Assembly: GCA_030645495.1 (NCBI GenBank)
Contig: JAUSLV010000011.1
Span: 437,316 to 501,315 of the forward strand
DNA: 64,000 nt
Source of the DNA: Actinomycetota bacterium
Lineage (GTDB): Bacteria; Actinomycetota; Acidimicrobiia; Acidimicrobiales; Ilumatobacteraceae
Direction of reading: 5' to 3'
The notes beneath the pieces are model-generated. The model was given only the letters and a program-made list of their open reading frames with translations. It made no database searches and was not told the DNA's origin. Both the position numbers and the translations under genes were made by a program. This document shows positions 51,423-59,462 of the stretch, in pieces. Position 1 is the first letter of the stretch, and every line of letters starts with the position of its first letter.

Positions 51423-53471
51423 ATGGTGCTGCGCCACAGCGCCGATGCAGCGATGTTGCTGCACCCGGAGCGCGGCGTCGTGTACGCCAGCCCCGCCATG
51501 GCGCACGTGTTGGGCACGCCTTCGGAACAGTTTCTCGGCAAGTACGCAGGCCACTGGGTGCATCCCGACGACGTCGACGTGGCCATCGAGCAACGCCACC
51601 TCGCGACACTGCACGGCCACAGCGGCCCGGTAGAGCTCCGTGGCCGCCACGGCGACGGCACGTACCACTGGTTCGAGGCCGAGTGGTGGCACGTGGAAGA
51701 CGACCACACCGTGCTGCACCTGCGCGAAGTGGGGACAACCCGAGCGACACGTGAAGCGCTCGAGCGGCACGACGCGCGCTTGCACGCGCTCCTGCGTGAC
51801 AGCTCGGAGATCGTGCTGATCCTCGATCCCACCGGCCGTCGGCTCACCTACATCGGCGCCTCCACCGAGCGGATCCTCGGCTGGTCGGCGAGCGACCGTG
51901 GGGCCAACCACTGGCCCGACCTCGTGCACCCCGACGATCTCGATCGCGTCGTCGCCGAACTCGACCAAGCACTCGCCCAGCCCGGCAGCTCGTTCCGCGC
52001 CACCGTGCGCACTCGCCACCGCAACGGCAGCTGGTTGGTGCTGGAGATGACCGCCACCAACCTCTCCGCCGACCCGCTGATCGGCGGCGTGGTGGTGCAC
52101 GCGCACGACATCACTCGCAGTCATCAACTGCAGCAGGAACTCGCGCGACGGGCGCTCACCGACGAACTCACCGGGCTGCCCAACCGAGCCCTGTTCCTCG
52201 ACCGCGTCGACCTTGCACTCCAGCGTCGGCGGCACCACAACGACGAGGTGGCGGTGCTGCTGTGCGGCATCGACCGTTTCACCAGCATCGTCGATGCCTG
52301 GGGCCACGAGAGCGGCGACACGGTGATCAAGGAGATCGGCACCCGCCTGCAGCGGTTGGCCCGCAGGGGCGACACCGTGGCGTCGGTGGCCGGCGACGAG
52401 TACGCGATCTGCCTCGAGCGCACCACCGGCCGCTCCGCGATCACGACGTTCGCGCAGCGGGTCCTCGACGCCGTGACCGAACCGATCTCGATCGACGGGC
52501 GCGTCCTGCGCGTGACAGGGCGCCTCGGCGTTGCCGTGGCCCCCACGCAGGCCGAGCCCGACGGCCTGTTGCGCGACGCCAGCGCGGCGCTGCACCTCGC
52601 CAAGGGCTCGGGACTGCAGCGTGTGGCTTGGTTCGACCATCGCGTGCGCTCTTCGGTGCTCGACCGCCTGGAGATGGCCGACGCACTGCGTCATGCCATC
52701 GCTGCCGACGAGATGGTGCTGCACTACCAGCCCACCTACGACACCGTCACCGGCGTGATGGCCGCCGTCGAGGCCCTGGTGCGCTGGCAGCACCCCGTGC
52801 GTGGATTGCTGTCTCCCGACGAGTTCATCCCCGAGGCCGAGGTATCTGGCGCGATCCTCGAACTCGGCGGGTGGGTGCTACGCACTGCAACACAAGCCGC
52901 CGTCACCGCCGGCTTCCACACGCATACCCCAGCGCGGGTGATGTGGGTCAACGTGTCGGCACGCCAGCTCGCCGCCGCCGGCATCGTCGAGCAGGTCACC
53001 GAGGCGCTGAACGCTGCCGGCCTGCCGCCTGCGTGCTTGGGGCTGGAGATCACCGAGACGGTGCTGCTCGATGCCGACTCGGGATTCGCCGAGCGCATCG
53101 CCCAACTGCGCCGGCTGGGTTGCCACATCGCGATCGACGACTTCGGCACTGGCTACGCATCGCTCACCTACCTGCACCGCTACGAGGTCGACGTGTTGAA
53201 GATCGACCGCTCGTTCGTGGCTGGTCTCGAAGCCGGCGGCCATGATGCGTCGATCGTCGCTGCCGTGAACGGGTTGGGGCTGTCGCTGAACCTGAAGGTG
53301 ACCGCCGAGGGCGTGGAAACGCTGCAGCAGCTCGACCTGCTGTGCGAGATCGGCTGCCCGTCGGTGAGCGGCTTTGCCCTCTGCAAACCGATTCCGGCGA
53401 ACGAGCTGGCCGACGTGCTCGACCACACGCTCGACGATCGCCGATCGATCTTCAACGCGGCCCGCAGCTGA
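51423..53471 (+). CDS. PAS-PAS-GGDEF-EAL cyclic-di-GMP phosphodiesterase
   Basis: A 682-residue protein with two PAS domains (about 1-115 and 120-245), a GGDEF-type domain (about 250-410, LTDELTGLPNRALFLDR at its start) and an EAL domain (about 425-680). The GGDEF site reads AGDEY, which has lost one Gly and may be inactive or GTP-sensing only. The EAL domain is complete: EALVRW, NVSARQL, EITETVLL, DDFGTGYASL, KIDRSF and AEGVET, so it should hydrolyse c-di-GMP. The start is unclear: the frame is open to the tRNA, but the first ATG/GTG/TTG clear of it is 51423; a non-standard start further upstream is possible. Confidence 0.87.
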   Translation: MVLRHSADAAMLLHPERGVVYASPAMAHVLGTPSEQFLGKYAGHWVHPDDVDVAIEQRHLATLHGHSGPVELRGRHGDGTYHWFEAEWWHVEDDHTVLHLREVGTTRATREALERHDARLHALLRDSSEIVLILDPTGRRLTYIGASTERILGWSASDRGANHWPDLVHPDDLDRVVAELDQALAQPGSSFRATVRTRHRNGSWLVLEMTATNLSADPLIGGVVVHAHDITRSHQLQQELARRALTDELTGLPNRALFLDRVDLALQRRRHHNDEVAVLLCGIDRFTSIVDAWGHESGDTVIKEIGTRLQRLARRGDTVASVAGDEYAICLERTTGRSAITTFAQRVLDAVTEPISIDGRVLRVTGRLGVAVAPTQAEPDGLLRDASAALHLAKGSGLQRVAWFDHRVRSSVLDRLEMADALRHAIAADEMVLHYQPTYDTVTGVMAAVEALVRWQHPVRGLLSPDEFIPEAEVSGAILELGGWVLRTATQAAVTAGFHTHTPARVMWVNVSARQLAAAGIVEQVTEALNAAGLPPACLGLEITETVLLDADSGFAERIAQLRRLGCHIAIDDFGTGYASLTYLHRYEVDVLKIDRSFVAGLEAGGHDASIVAAVNGLGLSLNLKVTAEGVETLQQLDLLCEIGCPSVSGFALCKPIPANELADVLDHTLDDRRSIFNAARS

Positions 53472-53477
53472 CCCGCA

Positions 53478-54545
53478 TCAACGCAGCCGCAGCGACACCT
53501 CGTTGGCCAGCAACCGTCCGCTGCGCGTCAGGCGCACACGCGTGCCGTCGGTGGACACCAGCCCTTCGAGGCCGTCCTCGACCAACGCTGCTACCGACAG
53601 CGCCGCCGCCGGCACCCCATCGCGCATGCGCAACGCTAGCTGCAGGCCCTCCACTCGCCGGGTCTCGGGATCGAGCGTCTCGCCCGCGGCCTCGGTTGGC
53701 TCGCCCGCTTCCACCGCGGCGATGTAGCGCTCGGGGGTGCGCACGTTCCACCAGCGTCGGCCAGCAGCATGGCTGTGTGCCGCACTGCCGAACCCGCGGT
53801 AATCGCCCTGCTGCCAATACAGCACGTTGTGTCGGCACTCGTGCCCCGGCAGCGCCCAGTTGCTGACCTCGTAGTTGGCCAGGCCGGCCGCCACGAGCAG
53901 GTCGTCGACCAGCTCGTACTTGTCGGCCAGATCGTCGTCGTCGGGGTGCAGCTCGGGTTTCGCCGCCAACGGCGTGCCCGCCTCGATCGTGAGCGCGTAG
54001 GCCGAGACGTGAGTGGGGCCGAGTGCGATCGCCTGCTGCACCGTCGAGCGCCAGTCGGCGAGCGACTCGCCCGCGCCGCCGTAGATCAGATCGAGGTTGA
54101 ACGTGGGCACTCCGGCCGCCTTCACCGCCTCGACAGCGCGCACCACGTTCGCCGGCACGTGCGTGCGCTCGAGCGATTGCAGTACGTGCCCCACCATCGA
54201 TTGCACGCCGATACTCACTCGGGTGACTCCGCCGGCGAGGTATGTACGCATCATCTCGATCGTGACGTCGTCGGGATTGCACTCCACCGTCACCTCGGCG
54301 CCGGGCACCGTGGGAATCGCGGCGAGCACCTCCATCAACCTGGCCGGATCGACCAGGGTAGGCGTACCGCCACCGACGAACACGCTGCTGACCGGGGGCA
54401 GCCCGGCACCTCGGATGTCGGCCGCCAGCGCGTGAAGGTACTGCTGCTGCAGGTGGCCGCGGTCGGTCCAGGTGGCGAACGCGCAGTAGCCGCAGCGATG
54501 GGCACAGAACGGGATGTGCACGTAGACGCCGAAGGGTTCGCTCAC
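53478..54545 (-). CDS. hemW: Radical SAM protein HemW (heme chaperone)
   Basis: A 355-residue radical-SAM protein. The cluster motif C-x3-C-x2-C is CAHRCGYC near residue 14, followed by GGGTPTLV and the NPDDV and GVQSM segments of the HemN family; VHIPFC is at the N-terminus. The extra Cys after CxxxCxxC that coproporphyrinogen oxidases use is replaced by Phe (YCAF), typical of HemW, which inserts heme rather than oxidising coproporphyrinogen. The GTG at 54545 has TAGGTT 6 nt upstream. Confidence 0.92.
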   Translation of the reverse strand: MSEPFGVYVHIPFCAHRCGYCAFATWTDRGHLQQQYLHALAADIRGAGLPPVSSVFVGGGTPTLVDPARLMEVLAAIPTVPGAEVTVECNPDDVTIEMMRTYLAGGVTRVSIGVQSMVGHVLQSLERTHVPANVVRAVEAVKAAGVPTFNLDLIYGGAGESLADWRSTVQQAIALGPTHVSAYALTIEAGTPLAAKPELHPDDDDLADKYELVDDLLVAAGLANYEVSNWALPGHECRHNVLYWQQGDYRGFGSAAHSHAAGRRWWNVRTPERYIAAVEAGEPTEAAGETLDPETRRVEGLQLALRMRDGVPAAALSVAALVEDGLEGLVSTDGTRVRLTRSGRLLANEVSLRLR

Positions 54546-54551
54546 GTGGTG

Positions 54552-54557
54552 AACCTA
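54552..54557 (-). promoter_or_regulatory. -10-like TAGGTT of hemW
   Basis: TAGGTT on the minus strand ends 6 nt before the GTG at 54545; there is no Shine-Dalgarno sequence between them. Confidence 0.48.
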
Positions 54558-54600
54558 TCGACACACGGTGGCCGCAGCACCACGGCCACGACCTGCTGGA

Positions 54601-55107
54601 TCAGGGGCGGAACAGCAGATCCAGCGCGTCGAGCCGCTGGCCCACTTGGTCGACCGGCACGTCGAGCATGGCCGCAATCGCGCGGGTGTCGTCGCCACGC
54701 ACGGTGATCACCTTGCCGTTGAAGTCCTGCCGCTGCACCTGGATCATCTTCAAGAAGCGAGTGAGCATCTCGAACGGCTGACCGCTGAGCTGCGTGAGCT
54801 TGATGAGGTCGATCGCCAACTTCTTGGAGGCACTCGGCTCAGTTTCGTCGGGGCCGGTGACGTCTTCTCGAGGCAGCAACTGGTCGACGGGAACGTTGTA
54901 AAACTTCGCCAGCCGCTCGAGGCGGGGCACAGAGATCGCCCGCTCGCCGCGCTCGTAGGCACCGAGCACACTGGCCTTGAATTCCTCGCTGGAGGTGGCC
55001 TCCACCTCTTGCAGCGACAGCCGCTTCTGGCGGCGGATCACGCGCAGGCGCTCACCCACCTTCCGGCTGTAGGGAGAGGACATCGCATCGTCATCGAATT
55101 CACGCAT
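54601..55107 (-). CDS. bldD: BldD-family cyclic-di-GMP-responsive transcriptional regulator
   Basis: A 168-residue homologue of Streptomyces BldD. The N-terminal XRE-type helix-turn-helix (about 14-78) contains KVGERLRVIRRQKRLSLQEV and GAYERGERAISVPRLERLA, close to BldD. The C-terminal domain (from about 95) carries the c-di-GMP signature RXD-X8-RXXD intact: R126-Q-D128, eight residues, then R137-G-D-D140. BldD dimerises around c-di-GMP and represses developmental genes in Streptomyces; the role in this organism is unknown. Starts at 55107 or 55083 are possible. A BldD-box-like site lies upstream at 55230-55242. Confidence 0.9.
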   Translation of the reverse strand: MREFDDDAMSSPYSRKVGERLRVIRRQKRLSLQEVEATSSEEFKASVLGAYERGERAISVPRLERLAKFYNVPVDQLLPREDVTGPDETEPSASKKLAIDLIKLTQLSGQPFEMLTRFLKMIQVQRQDFNGKVITVRGDDTRAIAAMLDVPVDQVGQRLDALDLLFRP

Positions 55108-55196
55108 ACTCACGGAACCACTTTCTTGCTGTGGATCGCTCCGCCACTCGTGCGACCCGGGCCGCACCCACCACATCTGCGGAAGGTTGACGGCGT

Positions 55197-55209
55197 GTGG
55201 TCAGTGTGA
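55197..55209. promoter_or_regulatory. Second, imperfect BldD-box-like half site
   Basis: The right half matches the BldD box (CAGTGTGA), but the left half does not. It lies between the bldD start and the stronger site at 55230-55242, about 20 nt away from it. Confidence 0.3.
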
Positions 55210-55229
55210 CACAGCCTGCACACGAAATA

Positions 55230-55242
55230 CAACACAGGGTGA
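55230..55242. promoter_or_regulatory. BldD-box-like operator upstream of bldD
   Basis: CAACACAGGGTGA matches the pseudo-palindromic BldD box TNACNC(A/T)GNGTNA, recalled from Streptomyces work, at every fixed position except the first. It lies about 120 nt upstream of the bldD ATG at 55107, between bldD and rsmE. Placement fits autoregulation as in Streptomyces, but no binding has been shown. Confidence 0.5.
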
Positions 55243-55260
55243 GATGATCTCACGCTGCGT

Positions 55261-55914
55261 TCATGACAGCACGGCAGCGACGATGGCAGCGGTTTCCACC
55301 CGCAGCACGTGATCGGACAGCCGCACCAGCCGCTGCGCCTTGGCCAACTCGTCGGGAGTGAAGCCGCCCTCCGGGCCGATCACCACCGTGGCGGCCCCGC
55401 GGAACGGCTCGCCGGCCGGATCGGCCACCACCACGCCGGGGGCCATCAGCAGCTCGTCGACCGCCAACGGCCCACGCAACTCGGGCAACCACGTGCGGCG
55501 GCTCTGCATCGCTGCCTCGCGCGCCACCTTGCGCATCTTGGCCAGCTGACGCTCGCCGCGCTCGCCCTCCCACCGCACCACGCTGCGCGCGCAGTGCAGG
55601 AACACGATCCCGTGCACGCCCACCTCGGTGAGCTTCTGCACCATCCAATCGACCCGATCGCCCTTGGGGATCGCCGACGCGATCGTGGGTGCTGCCCGCT
55701 GCCCTTCGTGCACGCTCGGCCCCGCGGGTCGCAGCGCGGCCCCGGCGATCACACACGAGCGCCATGCGCCCGCGCCGTCACTCACCGTCACCGTCTCGCC
55801 GTCGCGAAGGCGCAGCACGCGCAACAGGTGGTGAGCGTCGTCGTCGGCCAACTCGGGAGCGTCGACGGAAGCGACGAACACGTGCGCCGCGCTCGACCGC
55901 AGCGCCGGGTTCAC
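55261..55914 (-). CDS. rsmE: 16S rRNA (uracil-1498-N3)-methyltransferase RsmE
   Basis: RsmE methylates U1498 of 16S rRNA. The 217-residue SPOUT-fold protein has the N-terminal PUA-like part (HHLLRVLRLRDGE), the VQKLTEVGVHGIVFL segment, and the SAM-binding knot VIGPEGGFTPDEL followed by RVETAAIVA, which are diagnostic. The GTG start overlaps the dnaJ stop as GTGA, so hrcA-dnaJ-rsmE are co-translated, the order usual for actinomycetes. Confidence 0.95.
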   Translation of the reverse strand: MNPALRSSAAHVFVASVDAPELADDDAHHLLRVLRLRDGETVTVSDGAGAWRSCVIAGAALRPAGPSVHEGQRAAPTIASAIPKGDRVDWMVQKLTEVGVHGIVFLHCARSVVRWEGERGERQLAKMRKVAREAAMQSRRTWLPELRGPLAVDELLMAPGVVVADPAGEPFRGAATVVIGPEGGFTPDELAKAQRLVRLSDHVLRVETAAIVAAVLS

Positions 55915-57044
55915 TGAAAAGCCGACTTGATGCGGGAGAACAACCCTTGCTCGGTCTGCACCTCTTCGCCACGCGACTCGGCGTACTTCTTCAGCAGCTC
56001 GGCCTCGAACTCGCTGAGCTTGGTGGGCACCCGCACCTGGGTGCGCACCTTCAGATCACCACGCCCACGACCCTGCAAACGCGGCACGCCTCGCTGGCGC
56101 AGCACGAACTCGCGACCTGGCTGCGTGCCGGCGGGCACCACGATCTCTTCGTCACCATCCAGCGTGGGCAGCGTGAAGCGCGCACCCAAGGATGCCTGCG
56201 CGATCGACACCTGCAGCTCGGTGACCAGGTCGTCTCCCTCGCGGCGGTAACGCTCGTGAGCCGCTACTCGCAGGTGCACGTACAGATCGCCCGTACCGCC
56301 ACCCCGCGGGCCCACTGCTCCGCGGCCGGTGAGGCGCAGTGTGGAGCCGGTGTCGACACCCGCGGGCACATCGACCTGGTACGTCTTCTCCGTGATCACG
56401 CGACCCTCGCCCGTGCAGGCGACGCACGGGGTGACGATCACCTGGCCCATGCCGCTGCACTTCGTGCACGCGCTGGACGTGACCATCTGGCCGAGCATGC
56501 TCTGTCGAACACGCTGCACCTGCCCACGACCGTTGCACTCGCTACAGGTGACGGGCTTGGTGCCTTCGCCTGCGCCCGAGCCGTGGCAATCGTCGCACCG
56601 CAGCGCCGTGCGCAGCGTGACGGGCACCGTGGCGCCGAACACCGCCTGCTCGAACGAGAGGTCGGCCACCACCTCGAGGTCTTGACCGCGCGGTGGCCCA
56701 GAGGGACCGCGACCGCCACCACCGAACGGGCTGCCACCACCACCACCACCGAAGAAGGCCTCGAAGATGTCGCCGATGCCGCCACCACCGCCGAACATGT
56801 CGCCCATGTTGTGGCCGCCGGCGCCGCTCACACCCTGCTCGCCGAAACGGTCGTAGCGCGCCCGTTGCTCGGGGTCGCTGAGCACCTCGTAGGCCTGCGC
56901 CACCTTCTTGAAACGCTCTTCGGCCGCCGCGTCGCCGGGCTTGGCATCGGGATGCAGCTCGCGAGCGCGCTGGCGATACGCCTTCTTCAACTGGTCGGCG
57001 GTCGCGTTTCGAGGAACACCCAGCAGTTCGTAGTAATCAGCCAT
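55911..57044 (-). CDS. dnaJ: Chaperone protein DnaJ
   Basis: A 377-residue type I J-protein that stimulates DnaK. The J-domain (1-68) has the HPD motif (ELHPDAKPG); a Gly/Phe-rich linker with long Gly runs follows; the zinc domain has four CxxCxGxG units (CDDCHGSG, CSECNGRG, CTKCSGMG, CVACTGEG). This is the hrcA-linked DnaJ2 of actinomycetes. The ATG at 57044 overlaps the hrcA stop by 8 nt and gives the family start MADYYELLGV. Confidence 0.96.
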   Translation of the reverse strand: MADYYELLGVPRNATADQLKKAYRQRARELHPDAKPGDAAAEERFKKVAQAYEVLSDPEQRARYDRFGEQGVSGAGGHNMGDMFGGGGGIGDIFEAFFGGGGGGSPFGGGGRGPSGPPRGQDLEVVADLSFEQAVFGATVPVTLRTALRCDDCHGSGAGEGTKPVTCSECNGRGQVQRVRQSMLGQMVTSSACTKCSGMGQVIVTPCVACTGEGRVITEKTYQVDVPAGVDTGSTLRLTGRGAVGPRGGGTGDLYVHLRVAAHERYRREGDDLVTELQVSIAQASLGARFTLPTLDGDEEIVVPAGTQPGREFVLRQRGVPRLQGRGRGDLKVRTQVRVPTKLSEFEAELLKKYAESRGEEVQTEQGLFSRIKSAFQ

Positions 57045-58059
57045 TCCCACTCCCACCGATACCGGCACCATCGCCGAGACGGCGACCCAATCGATCACTC
57101 ACCACTTCCACCGTGGCCAACGCCTGCGGATAGTCCATCCGTGTCGGCCCCAGCACGCCGACCGTGCCGACGTGTTCGCCGTCCACCACGATCGGGCGCA
57201 CGATCACCGAGCAGGCGGCCAGCGGCTCGACACCGTGCTCGACGCCGATCGCCACCGACAACCCGCGGTGCAGGATGTCGCGCACCAGCGTCACCATCAC
57301 GTACTGCTGCTCGAGTGTGTGCAGCACCGATCTCACGGTCTCGACCGTGTCGAACGCCTGCGCCATCGAGGCCGCGCCGCCCACGAACACCGGCTGCTCG
57401 CTATTGGAGGCGCCGAACGCATCGGTGGCGAGCGCGCACACCGCATCGACCTCGCCATCGCCGGTGGAGGGCACGCTGCGGCCGTGTTCGAGCGACCGGC
57501 CCACGAGGTGCTGCTGCAGGTGCGCCGACGCCGCCGCGAGCTTGATGTCGGACACCTCGGCCGGCAACTCGACCGTCTCGCTCTCCACCACGCCGTTCGA
57601 GAGCACGGCGACGATGGTGGCGTGGCGAGCACCGATGCCCACCACCTGCACCGACCGCACCTTGGACGACTCGGTCGTGGGCCCCACGACGACGGCGGCG
57701 TGGTGCGTGACTTGAGCGAGCAGGTTCGTGGTTTGGTGCAACAGTTCTTCCAGCCGCCCGTGCGCAGTGTCGAAGAAGGCGCCCACCCGCTGGGAGGCCT
57801 GCTGGTCGAGCCGGCCGGGCGGGGCCATGTGATCGACGAAGAAGCGGTAGCCCTTGTCGGTGGGGATGCGACCGGCCGAGGTGTGCGGCTGGGCGAGATA
57901 GCCCTCCTGCTCGAGCACCGCCATCTCGTTGCGTACCGTCGCGGAGCTGACCATCACGCCCGCTGCATTGGCGACGTGCGTGGACCCCACGGGCTGCGCG
58001 GTGGTGATGTATTCCTGCACCACTGCTCTCAGGATTGCTGTCTTGCGTTCGTCGAGCAT
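57037..58059 (-). CDS. hrcA: Heat-inducible transcription repressor HrcA
   Basis: HrcA represses heat-shock operons at CIRCE elements. The 340-residue protein has the winged helix (KTAILRAVVQEYITTAQPVGS; SSATVRNEMAVLEQEGYL), then PHTSAGRIPTDKGYRFFVD and the regulatory IF3-like and GAF-like domains ending in GTVGVLGPTRMDYPQALATV, all diagnostic. The frame is open well upstream into the photolyase gene, but the ATG at 58059 has AGGA about 7 nt before it and is the family start. A CIRCE-like element at 58103-58129 fits autoregulation. Confidence 0.96.
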   Translation of the reverse strand: MLDERKTAILRAVVQEYITTAQPVGSTHVANAAGVMVSSATVRNEMAVLEQEGYLAQPHTSAGRIPTDKGYRFFVDHMAPPGRLDQQASQRVGAFFDTAHGRLEELLHQTTNLLAQVTHHAAVVVGPTTESSKVRSVQVVGIGARHATIVAVLSNGVVESETVELPAEVSDIKLAAASAHLQQHLVGRSLEHGRSVPSTGDGEVDAVCALATDAFGASNSEQPVFVGGAASMAQAFDTVETVRSVLHTLEQQYVMVTLVRDILHRGLSVAIGVEHGVEPLAACSVIVRPIVVDGEHVGTVGVLGPTRMDYPQALATVEVVSDRLGRRLGDGAGIGGSGNG

Positions 58060-58102
58060 CGCTGTCCTACGTGTCGGTCTGGCATCGCCTGCTGGATCGC
58101 TA

Positions 58103-58129
58103 TTAGCACTCCAGGCTATCGACTGCCAG
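58103..58129 (-). promoter_or_regulatory. CIRCE-like operator of hrcA-dnaJ-rsmE
   Basis: A perfect TTAGCACTC arm (58103-58111), nine spacer bases and a weak second arm (58121-58129, 6 of 9 positions of GAGTGCTAA). It ends about 44 nt upstream of the hrcA ATG. The photolyase stop codon (58116-58118) lies inside it. Confidence 0.6.
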
Positions 58130-59462
58130 CCCGCGAGGAGCGATACCGCGCCATCGCCTCGTCGCGCTCGGCGGCGTGATCCACCATCGGGGCCGGATAG
58201 CCCTCCGGGCGCAGCAGCCCGAGGTCGTGCACCGCTCCCCCACCGATGGTCGCCAGTTCGGGCACCCAGCGACGTACGTACTCGCCGTCGGGGTCGAAGC
58301 GCAGCGCCTGTGTCGTCGGGTTGAAGATGCGGAAGTACGGCGACGCGTCGGTGCCGGTGCCCGCCACCCACTGCCAGCCATGGCTGTTGGAGGCCAGATC
58401 GCCATCGACGAGGTGACCGAGGAAGTGGCGGGCACCCCACTGCCACGGCAGGTGCAGGTCTTTCACGAGAAAACTGCCCACGAGCATGCGGACCCGGTTG
58501 TGCATCCAGCCGGTGGTCAGCAGCTGGCGCATGCCGGCGTCGATGATCGGGTACCCGGTGGTGCCGACGGCCCACCGCTGGAAGCGATCGCGCGCCGCTG
58601 CATCGGTGTCGACCGGCATGGCGTCCATCGCCGAGTTCACGTTGTGCCAGCCCGAGTCGGGTGCCCGTAGCAACACGTCGGCGTAGAACTCGCGCCAACC
58701 CAACTCGCTGCCGAACGTGTCGTCGCCGGGTGACGATTGCAGCTCGGCCAGCAACTGGCGTGGATGCACCAGGCCCCAGCGCAGCGCTGCCGACAGCCGG
58801 CTGGTGCCGTCCAGAGCCGGCAGGTCGCGGCACTCGCGGTAGTGCCGCACCTCGGGCAGGAATGCTTCCCATCGCTCGTGCTGCGCCGCCTCGGTGGCCG
58901 GCGGCAGCAGGACCGAGGTGGTGGTGGCGGGCGGCGCCTCGCTCGCCACCGCGGGAGTGCCGAGCCAACGCACGTCGGGTGCCGCCTGCGGGGTTTCCCA
59001 CCCGTGCGCGCGCCACGCCCGTGAGAACGGCGTGAACACCGCGTACGGAGTGCCGTCGCCCTTGCGCACGGTGCCGGGCATCACTGCATAGTTGCTGTCC
59101 ACGCCCACCAACGCCACGTCGATCGCACGCAACGCGGCCGCCACGGCGGCATCTCGATCGCGTCCGTACGGTGCGTGGTCGCGAGTCGCGTACACGGCCG
59201 CCGCACCCACCTCCTTCGCCAGCGCCGGCAGCACCTCGTGAGGGCGACCGCAGCGGTACACCAGTGCCCCACCGACGCTGTCGTTCAACGAGTGCAGCGC
59301 GGCCGCCATGAACGCCCGCCGCGGCGCGCCGCTGCGGGCGAACGCCGGGTCGACGACGAACAGTGCCACCACCCGCTGCCCGTCGGCAGCGGCCGCCTCC
59401 AGCGCACGATGATCGGCCAGGCGCAGATCTCGCCGGAACCACATGACCACGGTTCGGGTCAC
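58116..59462 (-). CDS. phr: Deoxyribodipyrimidine photolyase (class I, FAD)
   Basis: Photolyase repairs cyclobutane pyrimidine dimers with light. The 448-residue protein has the N-terminal antenna domain (VVMWFRRDLRLADHRAL), FAD-binding segments SELGWREFYADVL, NRVRMLVGSFLVKDLHLPW and HLVDGDLASNSHGWQWVAG ending in a DASPYFRIFNP loop. These are signatures of class I CPD photolyases. The GTG at 59462 overlaps the MFS stop as GTGA. The 3' end overlaps the CIRCE-like element. Confidence 0.94.
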   Translation of the reverse strand: MTRTVVMWFRRDLRLADHRALEAAAADGQRVVALFVVDPAFARSGAPRRAFMAAALHSLNDSVGGALVYRCGRPHEVLPALAKEVGAAAVYATRDHAPYGRDRDAAVAAALRAIDVALVGVDSNYAVMPGTVRKGDGTPYAVFTPFSRAWRAHGWETPQAAPDVRWLGTPAVASEAPPATTTSVLLPPATEAAQHERWEAFLPEVRHYRECRDLPALDGTSRLSAALRWGLVHPRQLLAELQSSPGDDTFGSELGWREFYADVLLRAPDSGWHNVNSAMDAMPVDTDAAARDRFQRWAVGTTGYPIIDAGMRQLLTTGWMHNRVRMLVGSFLVKDLHLPWQWGARHFLGHLVDGDLASNSHGWQWVAGTGTDASPYFRIFNPTTQALRFDPDGEYVRRWVPELATIGGGAVHDLGLLRPEGYPAPMVDHAAERDEAMARYRSSRAGSR

